Of a stretch of 64,000 nt of DNA, positions 1 to 9,246 are shown piece after piece. The stretch is from contig NZ_JABBPC010000035.1 of the NCBI RefSeq assembly GCF_012927485.1, positions 186,001 to 250,000 of the forward strand. Reading direction: 5' to 3'. The number at the start of each line of letters is the position of its first letter. Position 1 is the stretch's first letter. This DNA comes from Polaromonas sp. Lineage in GTDB: Bacteria > Pseudomonadota > Gammaproteobacteria > Burkholderiales > Burkholderiaceae_C. The notes under the pieces were generated by a model that saw only the letters and a program-made list of their open reading frames with translations, was not told the origin of the DNA and searched no databases. Both the position numbers and the translations under genes were made by a program.

Positions 1-108
1 GAACGCGGCAGCCACTCCAGCCTCCTGGCTGCCCAAGGCCGATACGCGGAGATGTGGGCCATGCAACAGCAGGCCAGCGAGACAATTCTGGATGAAGTCG
101 GGGTGTAG
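1..108 (+). CDS. ABC exporter, C-terminal end (partial)
   Basis: This is the last 35 codons of a reading frame that enters from outside the window and stops at TAG 106-108. The peptide has the pattern 'RGSHSSLL...GRYAEMW', followed by a Gln-rich tail. That pattern is typical of the extreme C-terminus of the nucleotide-binding domain of ABC exporters (MsbA/Atm1 type), just after the H-loop region. The transmembrane domain and the Walker motifs lie outside the window, so substrate and subfamily cannot be judged. The next gene is on the same strand after about 150 bp. Confidence 0.6.
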   Translation, partial: ERGSHSSLLAAQGRYAEMWAMQQQASETILDEVGV

Positions 109-248
109 CGCCTGAAACACGCGCTCTCTTTGGGGTGACCATTGTCCCCGCCCGATCCCTTTGGGTCGCCCCTTGAGGCCGCTTGTCGCTCGCTTCCACG
201 CAAAATAGTCTCGGGATACTCCCATGTTTCCGGCCGGGATCCCGGATC

Positions 249-254
249 GATAAT
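249..254 (+). promoter_or_regulatory. -10-like hexamer (GATAAT) before the LysR gene
   Basis: GATAAT ends 6 nt before the ATG at 261, and no Shine-Dalgarno sequence is present. If used as a sigma-70 -10 box, transcription would begin at or next to the A of ATG (leaderless mRNA). No good -35 box is visible. Confidence 0.4.
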
Positions 255-260
255 CCTGCA

Positions 261-1244
261 ATGGAAACCAAGTGGCTGGAAGATTTCGTCAGCTTGGCTG
301 AAACGCGCAGTTTCAGCCGCTCTGCTCAACTGCGTCATGTGACGCAGCCCGCGTTTTCGCGGCGCATTCAGGCATTGGAAGCGTGGGCGGGGGCCGACCT
401 GGTGGACCGCAGCTCCTATCCGACCCGCCTGACCCCCGCCGGTCAAACGCTGTACGACCAGTCGCTGGAAATGCTGCAAGGCCTTCAATCCACCCGGGCG
501 ATGCTACGTGGCCATACGTCGGCAGGGCAGGATTTCATTGAGTTTGCGCTGCCCCACACGCTGGCGTTTACGTTTTTCCCAGCCTGGGTGAGCAGCCTGC
601 GAGAAAAGTTCGGGCCGCTTAAAAGCCGACTGATCGCGCTGAATGTGCATGATGCGGTGCTGCGGCTGGTGGAAGGCAGCTGCGATCTTCTGATGACGTA
701 CCACCATGATTCCCAACCTTTTCAGCTGGATCCCGACCGCTATGAAATGGTGTCGCTGGGCCAGGAAGTGCTCGCGCCGTTTTCGCGAGCCAATGCCGCA
801 GGCGAGGCTGAATTCAGTCTGCCGGGTCGTGCCGGACAACCCCTGCCTTATTTGGGGTACGCCCCTGGCGCGTATCTGGGGCGGATGGTGGAGCTGATTC
901 TCAAGCAATCGAGCACCCCGATTCATCTGGATCGGGTCTACGAAACTGACATGGCGGAGGGCCTGAAGGCGATGGCGCTGGAGGGTCACGGCATTGCCTT
1001 TTTGCCGCTCAGCGCGGTCAAGAAGGAGGTCCGGTCTAAAAAGCTGGTGAGTGCCGGAAGCCATCTGGAGATGACCATGGACGTGCGTGTCTACCGCGAG
1101 CGGCCTACTTCCAAAAAGATTGCCAAAAGTCATGCCCAAGCGTTATGGGTTTATTTACAATCGCAAGCCAGTGCCAAGCACCAGGTCGTTGTCCGGGACG
1201 GACTTCAGTTGGCAGGCAAGCTGCGTCCCGCCCGTGATCGGTAG
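261..1244 (+). CDS. LysR-family transcriptional regulator, HypT/YjiE-like
   Basis: A 327-residue LysR regulator. The N-terminal winged helix-turn-helix (about residues 1-62, 'FSRSAQLRHVTQPAFSRRI') is followed by a substrate-binding-like effector domain. The opening 'METKWLEDF' and the C-terminal spacing resemble E. coli YjiE/HypT, a hypochlorite-responsive LysR protein, but the effector here is unknown. ATG 261 was chosen because the HTH starts there and GATAAT sits 6 nt upstream; longer in-frame starts from 183 add only non-conserved residues. The gene precedes the gltI-type importer on the same strand, which may be its target, but that is inference from position only. Confidence 0.85.
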   Translation: METKWLEDFVSLAETRSFSRSAQLRHVTQPAFSRRIQALEAWAGADLVDRSSYPTRLTPAGQTLYDQSLEMLQGLQSTRAMLRGHTSAGQDFIEFALPHTLAFTFFPAWVSSLREKFGPLKSRLIALNVHDAVLRLVEGSCDLLMTYHHDSQPFQLDPDRYEMVSLGQEVLAPFSRANAAGEAEFSLPGRAGQPLPYLGYAPGAYLGRMVELILKQSSTPIHLDRVYETDMAEGLKAMALEGHGIAFLPLSAVKKEVRSKKLVSAGSHLEMTMDVRVYRERPTSKKIAKSHAQALWVYLQSQASAKHQVVVRDGLQLAGKLRPARDR

Positions 1245-1294
1245 TTACCCTTGTCCACTATGAAAAAAACGTATATGAAGGCGATGAAAAGGCA

Positions 1295-1324
1295 TTGGCG
1301 TTTTTGTATCCGTCAATTTACATT
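1295..1324 (+). promoter_or_regulatory. Possible promoter of the glt importer operon
   Basis: TTGGCG (1295-1300) and TACATT (1319-1324) are separated by 18 bp, a weak match to a sigma-70 promoter. A small perfect hairpin, GACCCG-TAG-CGGGTC (1350-1364), lies in the predicted leader and has no U-tract. Confidence 0.3.
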
Positions 1325-1432
1325 TTTGCAGGTTCGACCGTTGCGGCGGGACCCGTAGCGGGTCGCTTGGCCAGTGTCCATAGCCGTGCTCTCTCAAATT
1401 GTTCCTCTCACCCTTTTTTAACTGGAGATTTC

Positions 1433-2332
1433 ATGAAACTCAAACTCGTCGCGCTTTCGGTTGCTCTGCTTGCTACTGGCAGCGCATTTGCGCAAGGTAC
1501 CGACACCCTGGCCAAGGTCAAGGCGTCGGGTGTCGTGACCATGGGTGTACGCGACTCGTCTGGCGCACTTTCCTACACCTTGGGAGACGGCAAATACACC
1601 GGCTACCACGTCGAGATCTGCGAGCGCATTTTGGCGAACCTGGAAAAAGCGGCAGGGCGCAAGCTCGAAGTGAAGTACCAGCCGGTCACTTCACAGAATC
1701 GTATTCCCCTCGTACAAAACGGCACGGTAGACATTGAGTGTGGTTCCACCACCAACAATTTGGCGCGTCAGAAAGACGTGGCTTTTGTCGACACTTTGTT
1801 TGTGGAGGAAGTCCGAATTGCGGTGAAGGCCAATTCTGGCATCACGTCCATCGCGCAGTTGGGTGGCAAGACGGTCTCTACCACTACCGGAACCACTTCT
1901 GTGCAGACGCTGCGCAAAAACAAGCGGGCTAGCGGCGTTGAATTCAAGGAGATTTTTGGCAAAGATCACTCCGACAGCTTCTTGCTGCTTGAATCGGGGC
2001 GCGCTGATGCCTTTGTGATGGATGGTTCTATTCTGGCGGGCAACATCGCCACTGCCAAAAAGCCTTCGGACTTCAAGATCGTTGGTGAAGTGCTGAGCGT
2101 TGAACCGATCGCCATCATGATCCGCAAGGACGATCCGTTGTTCAAGCGTCTGGCTGACGACACGGTCAAAAGCATGATCAAGTCGGGCGAGATGAACAAG
2201 TTGTGGACCAAGTGGTTCCTGCAACCGATTCCGCCAAAAAATACCAAGGTAGGTTTGGCGCTCAGCGCCAGCACCAAGGCGGCTTGGGACAATCCGAACG
2301 ACAAGCCGATGGAATCCTACGTTCAGAAGTAA
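1433..2332 (+). CDS. gltI: Glutamate/aspartate ABC transporter, periplasmic binding protein
   Basis: A 299-residue solute-binding protein of family 3. An N-terminal signal peptide (Lys-Leu-Lys, then a hydrophobic stretch ending Ala-Phe-Ala near residue 20) directs it to the periplasm. The mature part has the family 3 pattern: 'GVRDSSGALSY', 'YHVEICERI', 'IECGSTTNN', and 'TTGTTSVQTL' near the ligand cleft. This order fits the GltI (glutamate/aspartate) group. A purine-rich site (ctggag) precedes ATG 1433. It is followed by two permease genes and an ATPase gene, the usual gltIJKL order. A hairpin after it (2355-2384) may lower expression of the membrane components relative to this protein. Confidence 0.88.
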   Translation: MKLKLVALSVALLATGSAFAQGTDTLAKVKASGVVTMGVRDSSGALSYTLGDGKYTGYHVEICERILANLEKAAGRKLEVKYQPVTSQNRIPLVQNGTVDIECGSTTNNLARQKDVAFVDTLFVEEVRIAVKANSGITSIAQLGGKTVSTTTGTTSVQTLRKNKRASGVEFKEIFGKDHSDSFLLLESGRADAFVMDGSILAGNIATAKKPSDFKIVGEVLSVEPIAIMIRKDDPLFKRLADDTVKSMIKSGEMNKLWTKWFLQPIPPKNTKVGLALSASTKAAWDNPNDKPMESYVQK

Positions 2333-2354
2333 TTCCCGGTAGATCACTTGAATT

Positions 2355-2384
2355 ACCCCGCCGGTCATTCTGCTCTGGCGGGGT
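2355..2384 (+). terminator. Hairpin between gltI and gltJ, probable partial terminator
   Basis: CCCCGCC (2356-2362) pairs with GGCGGGG (2377-2383), extended by one A-T pair, with a 14-nt loop and then TTTCTCGTTT. The U-run is interrupted, so partial readthrough is likely. This would give excess binding protein over permease, a common arrangement in ABC importers. Confidence 0.6.
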
Positions 2385-2438
2385 TTCTCGTTTAATACCG
2401 CTGAAGAATTGACAGCATAATTATTATCTGGAGCCGCG

Positions 2439-3161
2439 ATGACTTGGGATTGGCAGGTATTTTTGAACGACGATGGTAGCGGTCGCACCTATCTGCAATG
2501 GATGATTGATGCGTGGGGCTGGACGCTGTCGGTAGCCGGCGCTTCATGGCTGGTAGCCATGGTGTTCGGGGCCGTGATGGGGACTTTCCGAACCTTACCC
2601 AATAGCCCGTGGCTCGTTCGACTGGCCAATCTATGGGTTGAATTGTTTCGCAACGTCCCGTTGCTGGTACAAATTTTTCTCTGGTATTTTGTGGTGCCCA
2701 AGATTTTTCCGGCAATGAAGGATGTCCCTGGGTTTGTCCTGGTGGTGCTGGCCCTGGGATTCTTTACTTCAGCGCGGATCGCCGAGCAGGTGCGTGCCGG
2801 GGTGCAGGCATTGCCGCGCGGCCAGCGTTATGCCGGCATGGCGTTGGGCTTGACCACTGCCCAGACCTACCGTTACGTGATTCTGCCGATGGCTTTTCGC
2901 ATCATCATTCCGCCGCTTACCAGTGAGTCAATGAATTTGCTGAAAAACTCCTCGGTGGCATTTGCGGTCTCGATCGCCGAACTCACCATGTTCGCCATGC
3001 AGGCGCAGGAGGAGACTTCCCGTGGCATCGAGATTTACATCGCAGTGACGGCGCTGTATGCCATTTCCGCTTTTGCAGTGAACCGGGTCATGGCTTTCGT
3101 CGAAAAGAGAATGCAAATCCCGGGCTACGTGGTGGCGGGAACTGCAGGCGGAGGGCACTGA
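2439..3161 (+). CDS. gltJ: Glutamate/aspartate ABC transporter, permease subunit 1
   Basis: A 240-residue polar amino-acid permease of the HisMQ/GltJ type. It has several hydrophobic segments and the cytoplasmic EAA-like loop ('GVQALPRGQRYAGMALGLT...ILPMAFRIIIPP') that contacts the ATPase. It lies in the inner membrane and pairs with the next permease to form the channel. The ATG follows an SD-like gga(g) at 2428-2433. Its stop is 1 nt before the ATG of the next gene, which indicates translational coupling. Confidence 0.88.
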   Translation: MTWDWQVFLNDDGSGRTYLQWMIDAWGWTLSVAGASWLVAMVFGAVMGTFRTLPNSPWLVRLANLWVELFRNVPLLVQIFLWYFVVPKIFPAMKDVPGFVLVVLALGFFTSARIAEQVRAGVQALPRGQRYAGMALGLTTAQTYRYVILPMAFRIIIPPLTSESMNLLKNSSVAFAVSIAELTMFAMQAQEETSRGIEIYIAVTALYAISAFAVNRVMAFVEKRMQIPGYVVAGTAGGGH

Positions 3162-3162
3162 C

Positions 3163-3831
3163 ATGCTGGGACTCGATCTGAGTTTTTTCAACTGGGAGAT
3201 CATCTCCAAGTTCGTCATGAGCGGTTTTATTTTCAGCGTTCAGCTGACCGTGATTGCGACCTTTGGTGGCATTATTTTGGGAACGCTGCTTGCGCTGATG
3301 CGCTTGTCGGGCCGGCAGGCGCTGATGATTCCCGCGACCATCTATGTCAATGGCATGCGCTCCATTCCGTTGGTGATGGTGATCCTGTGGTTTTTTCTGC
3401 TGGTGCCTTCCATTATCGGAAAGCCCATCGGCGCCGAGCTTTCGGCCACCATTACTTTTGTCGCTTTTGAAGCCGCTTATTTCAGCGAGATCATGCGGGC
3501 CGGAATTCAGTCGATATCGCACGGGCAGGTGAATGCCGGGCGGGCCTTAGGCATGACCTATGCGCAGAACATGCGGCTGATTATTTTGCCGCAGGCGGTC
3601 CGCAATATGGTGCCGGTGTTGCTCACGCAGACCATCATCCTGTTTCAGGATACCTCGCTGGTGTATGCGATTGGTGCCTACGATCTGCTCAAGGGCTTTA
3701 CCACCGCAGGCAAGATTTATGGCCGACCCGAAGAGGCTTATCTGCTGGCCGCAGTGGTTTATTTTGTGATTTGCTTTGGCTTGTCGGTCATGGTCAAACA
3801 GCTGCAAGGCAGGATTGCCATCATTCGTTGA
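3163..3831 (+). CDS. gltK: Glutamate/aspartate ABC transporter, permease subunit 2
   Basis: A 222-residue inner-membrane permease of the same family as the preceding gene. The EAA loop reads 'GIQSISHGQVNAGRALGMT...ILPQAVRNMVP'. It starts 1 nt after the previous stop. With GltJ it should form the heterodimeric membrane part of an acidic amino-acid importer. A 59-bp gap separates it from the ATPase gene, with no terminator visible in between. Confidence 0.88.
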   Translation: MLGLDLSFFNWEIISKFVMSGFIFSVQLTVIATFGGIILGTLLALMRLSGRQALMIPATIYVNGMRSIPLVMVILWFFLLVPSIIGKPIGAELSATITFVAFEAAYFSEIMRAGIQSISHGQVNAGRALGMTYAQNMRLIILPQAVRNMVPVLLTQTIILFQDTSLVYAIGAYDLLKGFTTAGKIYGRPEEAYLLAAVVYFVICFGLSVMVKQLQGRIAIIR

Positions 3832-3890
3832 GCGCGTCGTCAAAGCACTCTAAATCAAACATAAGCGCGAGAGCACACTGGAGAATATAG

Positions 3891-4628
3891 ATGATTGAGT
3901 TGAAAGAAGTCTGCAAATGGTACGGTGATGTGCAAGTGCTCAACAACTGCACCACCAGTATTAAAACGGGTGAAGTGGTGGTGGTCTGCGGACCCTCCGG
4001 CTCGGGAAAATCCACCTTGATCAAGGTCATCAATGCCTTGGAGCCTTTCCAGAAAGGCCAAATTTTTGTAGACGGCCAAGCGGTGCATGATTCAAAAACC
4101 GACCTGCCGAAACTGCGGAGCCGCGTCGGCATGGTGTTCCAGAACTTCGAATTGTTTCCTCATTTGAGCGTGACCGAAAACCTGACGCTGGCGCAGGTCA
4201 AGGTGTTGGGACGCAAGACCGACGAGGCGAAGACGCACGGGCTTAAATACCTGGACCGCGTGGGCCTGATGGCCCATAAAGACAAATTTCCCGGCCAGTT
4301 GTCGGGCGGCCAGCAGCAGCGGGTGGCGATTGCCCGTGCTTTGAGCATGGACCCGATTGCCATGCTGTTCGATGAGCCGACCTCCGCGCTCGACCCTGAG
4401 ATGGTGGGTGAAGTACTGGATTGCATGATGGGCCTGGCTACGGACGGCATGACCATGATGGTGGTGACCCACGAAATGGGATTTGCCCGCAAAGTCGGCA
4501 GCCGGGTGATCTTTATGGACGTGGGTGGCCGAATTCTGGAAGACTGCTCCAAAGACGAGTTTTTCATCCATCCTGAAAACCGCCAAGCCCGAACCAAGGA
4601 TTTTCTCAACAAGATCCTGCAGCACTGA
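3891..4628 (+). CDS. gltL: Glutamate/aspartate ABC transporter, ATP-binding subunit
   Basis: A 245-residue ABC ATPase. Walker A is 'GPSGSGKST' near residue 36, the signature is 'LSGGQQQR', Walker B with its glutamate is '[11 protein letters not shown]', and the H-loop is 'VVTHEMGFA'. This is the full set for an active amino-acid importer ATPase (GlnQ/GltL group). It completes the gltIJKL unit and is closed by an intrinsic terminator about 20 nt after the stop. Confidence 0.9.
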   Translation: MIELKEVCKWYGDVQVLNNCTTSIKTGEVVVVCGPSGSGKSTLIKVINALEPFQKGQIFVDGQAVHDSKTDLPKLRSRVGMVFQNFELFPHLSVTENLTLAQVKVLGRKTDEAKTHGLKYLDRVGLMAHKDKFPGQLSGGQQQRVAIARALSMDPIAMLFDEPTSALDPEMVGEVLDCMMGLATDGMTMMVVTHEMGFARKVGSRVIFMDVGGRILEDCSKDEFFIHPENRQARTKDFLNKILQH

Positions 4629-4648
4629 AGCATCGGCCAGCGACTTCA

Positions 4649-4673
4649 AAAAGCCTCGAACTCCGAGGCTTTT
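4649..4673 (+). terminator. Intrinsic terminator of the glt operon
   Basis: AAAGCCTCG (4650-4658) pairs with CGAGGCTTT (4664-4672) around a 5-nt loop, and the distal arm ends in a short U-run. It lies between gltL and pyrC. Confidence 0.75.
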
Positions 4674-4712
4674 CCGCTGGTGCCTGCTGTGGCAAGGCGA
4701 TGCGACCAGTGC

Positions 4713-4718
4713 GACAAT
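4713..4718 (+). promoter_or_regulatory. -10-like hexamer (GACAAT) before pyrC
   Basis: GACAAT ends 7 nt before ATG 4726. There is no SD sequence, and the preceding terminator implies that a new transcript must start here. No clear -35 box is visible. Confidence 0.4.
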
Positions 4719-4725
4719 TCAAGCC

Positions 4726-5784
4726 ATGACTTCAGTCCTTACTCTTACCATGACCCGCCCGGACGACTGGCATCTGCATGTGCGGGACGGTGAGGCTCTG
4801 CAAACCGTGGTGCCGCACACGGCAGCGCAGTTTGCTCGCGCCATCATCATGCCTAACCTGCGCCCTCCTGTGACCACGGCGGCGCAAGCGGTGGCCTACC
4901 GCGAACGCATCCAAGCCGCGGTGCCGGCAGGGGTCAAGTTTGAGCCGCTGATGACGCTGTACCTGACCGACAACTTGCCGCCAGAAGAGATCGGGCGGGC
5001 CAAAGAAGTCGGCGTGGTAGCCGTCAAGCTCTATCCGGCCGGTGCCACCACCAACAGCGACGCCGGCGTGACCGACTTGCGCAAGACCTACAAAACGCTC
5101 GAAGCCATGCAACGGGAAGGCCTGTTGCTGCTGGTGCATGGTGAAGTGACCTCGCCCGAGATTGACCTGTTTGATCGGGAGTCGGTGTTCATCGACACCC
5201 AGCTGATTCCGCTGCGTCGCGATTTTCCCGAGTTAAAAATTGTTTTTGAGCACATCACTACCCGGGAAGCAGCGCATTACGTGCGTGATGCAGACCGGTT
5301 TCTCGGGGCCACCCTCACCGCGCACCATTTGCTTTACAACCGCAACGCAATTTTTAAGGGCGGCATCCGCCCGCACTACTATTGCCTGCCAGTGCTTAAG
5401 CGCGAAACCCACCGGGTCGCGTTGATGGAGGCCGCCACCAGTGGCAATGCCCGTTTTTTTCTAGGCACCGACAGCGCTCCGCATCCGGCGTACCTGAAGG
5501 AGCATGCCACCGGTTGCGCGGGCTGCTATACCGCCCACGCGGCGATGGAACTCTACGCAGAGGCATTTGATTCAGTGGGCGCGCTGAATCGGCTGGAGGC
5601 CTTTGCGAGTTTCAACGGCGCCGACTTTTATGGCCTGCCACGCAACACCGGGACCATCACCCTGCGCAAGGAAATCTGGCGGTCGCCCGAGAGTTTTCCG
5701 TTGGGCGAGGCCGCACTCAAGCCCCTGCGTTCGGGGGAAGACCTGGTTTGGCGATTCGTCGCTTCACCTTCTGAAAGCCATTGA
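4726..5784 (+). CDS. pyrC: Dihydroorotase
   Basis: A 352-residue class II dihydroorotase, the size of E. coli PyrC. It interconverts N-carbamoyl-aspartate and dihydroorotate in pyrimidine synthesis. The metal-binding 'DDWHLHVRD' is near residue 13, the metal-bridging lysine lies in '[15 protein letters not shown]', the histidines in 'LLVHGEV' and 'VFEHITT', and the aspartate in 'FLGTDSAPH'. The cysteine-rich '[16 protein letters not shown]' also matches the family. The stop overlaps the ATG of the following gene (TGATG), so pyrC and the NYN gene are probably co-translated. Confidence 0.95.
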   Translation: MTSVLTLTMTRPDDWHLHVRDGEALQTVVPHTAAQFARAIIMPNLRPPVTTAAQAVAYRERIQAAVPAGVKFEPLMTLYLTDNLPPEEIGRAKEVGVVAVKLYPAGATTNSDAGVTDLRKTYKTLEAMQREGLLLLVHGEVTSPEIDLFDRESVFIDTQLIPLRRDFPELKIVFEHITTREAAHYVRDADRFLGATLTAHHLLYNRNAIFKGGIRPHYYCLPVLKRETHRVALMEAATSGNARFFLGTDSAPHPAYLKEHATGCAGCYTAHAAMELYAEAFDSVGALNRLEAFASFNGADFYGLPRNTGTITLRKEIWRSPESFPLGEAALKPLRSGEDLVWRFVASPSESH

Positions 5785-6566
5785 TGGATCGCAAACCCCG
5801 TGTCGCGCTGTTGATTGATGCTGACAATTCGCCAGCCTCGAAAATCGACCTCATCCTGAACGAACTATCGACCTTCGGCGAAACCAACATCCGGCGTGCC
5901 TACGGCAACTGGAAAAAGAATGAGCTCAAGGGCTGGGAGGAGGTATTGCACGAGCATGCCATCCGCCCGATGCAGCAGTTTGATTACACCAAAGGCAAAA
6001 ACGCCAGCGACATGGCCATGGTGATCGATGCACTGGAGCTGCTATACACCGACCGGCCCGATGCTTTCGGCATTGTGTCGTCCGACGCCGATTTCACGCC
6101 TTTGGTCATGCATCTGCGTGCCAAGGGTGCCGCCGTGTATGGCTTTGGCGCGCAGAAAACGCCAGAACCTTTTGTCAATGCCTGCTCACGCTTTTTGTAC
6201 CTTGACAAGCTGCGGCCGATCGCGGCCACTGACGCGTCTGGGGGTGGCCGGGACGATCCGGATGAGGCAGGCGGCGCGGTAACCGCGGCGCCGTTGCGAG
6301 CCACGCCAGCGCAGCTTAAGCAGGACGCCAAACTCGTCATGCTGCTGCGCAACGCCGTGCAAGCGGCGGCGGACGATGAAGGCTGGGCGCGTGTCGGGGC
6401 CGTGGGTACCCAGATTGCCAACCAGGCTTCATTCGACCATCGCAACTATGGCTACGCCACGCTCACCAAGCTGTTGGTAGCGACCCAGTTGTTCGACATC
6501 GCGGACGAAGGTAAATCCACAGTGATGGTGCGCGACAAAAGGCAATCCAGGCCGACCCGAAACTGA
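5784..6566 (+). CDS. NYN (PIN-like) domain protein with C-terminal LOTUS/OST-HTH domain
   Basis: A 260-residue protein. The N-terminal NYN/LabA-like nuclease fold (about residues 5-150) shows the acidic motifs expected for metal binding: 'LLIDADN' (Asp12, Asp14), 'KNASDMAMVIDALELLY' and 'GIVSSDADFTPLV'. The C-terminal part (about 175-250, 'MLLRNAVQAAADDEGWARVGAVG...NYGYATLTKLL') resembles an OST-HTH/LOTUS RNA-binding module. RNA cleavage or binding is inferred from the fold. The start ATG overlaps the pyrC stop, and its own stop overlaps the next start (ATGA-type), so it belongs to the pyrC operon. Confidence 0.8.
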   Translation: MDRKPRVALLIDADNSPASKIDLILNELSTFGETNIRRAYGNWKKNELKGWEEVLHEHAIRPMQQFDYTKGKNASDMAMVIDALELLYTDRPDAFGIVSSDADFTPLVMHLRAKGAAVYGFGAQKTPEPFVNACSRFLYLDKLRPIAATDASGGGRDDPDEAGGAVTAAPLRATPAQLKQDAKLVMLLRNAVQAAADDEGWARVGAVGTQIANQASFDHRNYGYATLTKLLVATQLFDIADEGKSTVMVRDKRQSRPTRN

Positions 6567-7327
6567 TGCTGACTGGCGCGTCGGCCCCTGTGGCCAACCC
6601 CTTGCAGGCGATCGACTGGGAGCGCCCTTGGCTGGCTCACTGGCGCGAGCCGGGACAGCGGGTGGCGCAAGCCGTCGCGGCGGGTGCCACGCTGTCCGAT
6701 GCGTTGAATCGCGAGCAAGCGGCCCCGCTGCTTTTCGTGCCGCAAAGTGCGCTGCCACCGGGCGAGGCCTACGAGCACTATATTTTTAACAGCCATCAAT
6801 GTCCGACACGCGACGGCCTGCACGACTTTCTCAATGCCCTCTGCTGGATGCGTTTCCCGCGCACCAAGAAAAAGCTGAATCAGCTTCACGCCGCCGAAAT
6901 GGCGCTTGCGGGTGTTCCCAACGTGCGGGGTCCGGTGCGTGACGCCTTGACGGTATTTGATGAAAATGCTGCTTTTTTGGTGGCGCCACAGCCCTTGTGG
7001 GAGGCCCTCATCGCCAAAGATTGGCAGTCGCTGTTTATAGAATTGCGTCCACTTTGGCGGCAAGCTCAACTGGTGCTCTTTGGTCATGCGCTGCTTGAAA
7101 AACTGGTTTATCCAAGAAAGCCAATTACCGCCCACGTGTACAGGGCGCAACCAGCTATTCATTCAATCGCTGATATGGATGCTTGGGTGGCAGCTGACTT
7201 GAGTGCAGACAAGCTTGCCGATAAGCCTTTTCTACCTTTGCCGGTGCTGGGCGTGCCCGGCTGGTGGCGGGAAAACGAAAACGTTTCCTTTTATGATGAC
7301 CCTCTGGTCTTTCGCCCCAACCGATAA
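6566..7327 (+). CDS. DUF3025 domain protein
   Basis: A 253-residue protein matching the DUF3025 family: 'YEHYIFNSHQCPTRDGLHDFLNALCWMRFPRTKKKLNQLHAAE', and near the end 'LPVLGVPGWW..N....FYDD..VFRP'. The function is unknown. No signal peptide or membrane segment is seen, so it is probably cytoplasmic. ATG 6566 shares one base with the stop of the NYN gene, completing a three-gene overlapping unit with pyrC. Confidence 0.8.
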   Translation: MLTGASAPVANPLQAIDWERPWLAHWREPGQRVAQAVAAGATLSDALNREQAAPLLFVPQSALPPGEAYEHYIFNSHQCPTRDGLHDFLNALCWMRFPRTKKKLNQLHAAEMALAGVPNVRGPVRDALTVFDENAAFLVAPQPLWEALIAKDWQSLFIELRPLWRQAQLVLFGHALLEKLVYPRKPITAHVYRAQPAIHSIADMDAWVAADLSADKLADKPFLPLPVLGVPGWWRENENVSFYDDPLVFRPNR

Positions 7328-7457
7328 ACACGCGCAAAGCTTGATTTGGCCCAGCAAATCCCAACCTGCGATGAAGAAACATTTTTACAGTCGCCTTTTG
7401 GTTCGCAACGGTTTCCGGTTTTAGTTTCTATTGGCCACCGACCTCCCTGAGGAATTC

Positions 7458-8333
7458 ATGAAACGTATCTTTTTGTTCGTATTGACCAACCTCGCCGTTG
7501 TGGTGGTGCTTGGCATTGTGGCCAGTCTTCTGGGCGTTAACCGCTTTCTGACTGCCAATGGTCTGAATCTCTCGGCGTTGCTCGGTTTCGCACTGATCAT
7601 GGGATTTGGCGGCGCCATCATTTCGCTGCTGATCAGCAAGCCGGTGGCCAAATGGAGTGCGGGTGTCCGCGTGATCAACGAGGCCCAGAACGCCGATGAG
7701 GCCTGGATTGTCGAGACGGTCCGCAAGTTGGCGAGCAAGGCGCAAATTGGGATGCCTGAGGTGGGGATTTTCGAAGGTGCCCCGAACGCCTTTGCCACCG
7801 GGGCGTTCAAAAACTCTTCGCTGGTGGCGGTGTCCACCGGATTGTTGCAGGGCATGACCAAGGAAGAGATCGAGGCCGTCATCGGCCATGAAATAGCGCA
7901 CGTTGCCAATGGCGATATGGTGACCATGGCGCTGATCCAGGGGGTGATGAACACTTTTGTGGTTTTCCTCAGCCGCGTGATCGGCTACGCCGTGGACAGT
8001 TTCCTGCGCCGAAACGATGACCGCTCTTCGGGCCCCGGCATTGGCTACATGATCTCCACGCTGGTGCTCGACATCGTGCTGGGTTTTGCTGCCGCTATCG
8101 TCGTCGCCTGGTTCTCGCGCCATCGCGAGTTTCGCGCCGATGCGGGCGCGGCGCGGCTCATGGGAACAAAGCAGCCCATGATGAATGCGCTGGCTCGGCT
8201 GGGCGGCATGCAACCGGGTGAATTGCCCAAAGCGGTCGAAGCGATGGGCATTACTGGTGGTATGGGTCAATGGTTTGCGACGCATCCACCGATTGAAGAG
8301 CGTATTGCGGCGTTGCAGAACGCGCAAGGTTAA
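7458..8333 (+). CDS. htpX: Membrane zinc metalloprotease HtpX
   Basis: A 291-residue inner-membrane protease of the M48 family that degrades misfolded membrane proteins. Two N-terminal transmembrane helices are followed by the zinc site '[13 protein letters not shown]' (HExxH) and the downstream glutamate in '[15 protein letters not shown]'. Two further hydrophobic segments lie between these motifs. ATG 7458 is preceded by an SD-like 'ctgagga'. It stands alone, convergent with the proQ-family gene. In E. coli htpX responds to envelope stress; nothing in the sequence here proves that. Confidence 0.93.
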   Translation: MKRIFLFVLTNLAVVVVLGIVASLLGVNRFLTANGLNLSALLGFALIMGFGGAIISLLISKPVAKWSAGVRVINEAQNADEAWIVETVRKLASKAQIGMPEVGIFEGAPNAFATGAFKNSSLVAVSTGLLQGMTKEEIEAVIGHEIAHVANGDMVTMALIQGVMNTFVVFLSRVIGYAVDSFLRRNDDRSSGPGIGYMISTLVLDIVLGFAAAIVVAWFSRHREFRADAGAARLMGTKQPMMNALARLGGMQPGELPKAVEAMGITGGMGQWFATHPPIEERIAALQNAQG

Positions 8334-8393
8334 GCCGCAGTTGGCGCGGTCTTGAGGGTCCCGTCCAGCGTCGCCCTTTTTGCTCGTGCCCGC

Positions 8394-9122
8394 TTAGGTT
8401 AAGTGGACCTCAGGCGGCAACTCCTGGGAGTTGGCTGAAACTGAATGTTGTCCATCTTGTGGAAGCCCGGTTTGCGCTAGCGAGTGGGTTACTTCGCTGA
8501 GATCCATCCCATACATGTCAGCAAACTCGGCCACGCTTTTGCCGCTGGCCTCAAACAGGCTACGCAACGCATCGCGTTTGGCCGCCTGCGCGGCCAGTTC
8601 GGAAAAAGCTTCGTCGAGCAAGCCCGTCGAGACCTCGTCTTGCTGGCGCACGCACAGCAGGTAATCCTCACGGCTCAGCCCGGACATTTCAATCGCTTCG
8701 ATGAGCTGCGCGCGCGCATAGGGGCGTAAGTCCTGGTTCGAACGGGCTTGGCGCCGCCGGAACACTTCCATGATTGCGTGGTGCACATGCTCGGGGGCGA
8801 CGGGCTCCACCGCCTTGCCCTGCAGGTCGTGACGCTGAAGGCCCGAGGCGACACTTTCCAGGTAGCGCGTTGATCGGGCGTGCAGTCCCAGCGCCACTTT
8901 CAGGTCCTCGCGTTTGAAGACGTCCGGGTGCTGCGCCAGCAAGTCTTGAAAGACGCCGAGCTTCAAAGGCAGGAAGTGGGCACCGAACATTTTTGGGTAC
9001 AGCTCAAAAAGCTGCTGCAGGACCGGGTGCACCGTGCGTGCGCGCGTTGGATTTTTGCGGCTCGCAGGAGTCCGGGTGGGCGCGCTTTCTTCGGCGGGGT
9101 GTTGGAGTGCGGTGTCAGTCAT
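8394..9122 (-). CDS. ProQ/FinO-family RNA-binding protein
   Basis: A 242-residue protein. After a basic, disordered N-terminus (about 1-30, Arg/Lys/Thr-rich) comes a ProQ/FinO domain: 'VLQQLFELYPKMFGAHFLPLKLGVFQDLLAQHP...LKVALGLHARSTRYLESVA' (about 33-120). This fold binds structured small RNAs and 3' ends. The C-terminal half ('GLSREDYLLCVRQQDEVS...ALRSLFEASGKSVAEFADMYGM') is helical and not recognised. ATG 9122 is preferred over an adjacent in-frame TTG. It converges with htpX. Confidence 0.8.
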   Translation of the reverse strand: MTDTALQHPAEESAPTRTPASRKNPTRARTVHPVLQQLFELYPKMFGAHFLPLKLGVFQDLLAQHPDVFKREDLKVALGLHARSTRYLESVASGLQRHDLQGKAVEPVAPEHVHHAIMEVFRRRQARSNQDLRPYARAQLIEAIEMSGLSREDYLLCVRQQDEVSTGLLDEAFSELAAQAAKRDALRSLFEASGKSVAEFADMYGMDLSEVTHSLAQTGLPQDGQHSVSANSQELPPEVHLT

Positions 9123-9246
9123 CAATCAGTTCTGTCAGGTTGGGGTTCTTGGCGCGCGCTGGCGCATTTAATACATAGTGAACCGGCCATTGCGAGGTTT
9201 GCAACGTGTGGGGCCAAGTATCCCCTATCCGTCGCGGCGCAAGGCA

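Noticed and set aside
142..342. 66-codon frame overlapping the LysR start
   Set aside because: Different frame, no domain, overlaps the HTH-coding region and the GATAAT site.
8334..8393. Possible bidirectional terminator between htpX and the proQ-like gene
   Set aside because: No stem longer than about five pairs with a following U-run on either strand.
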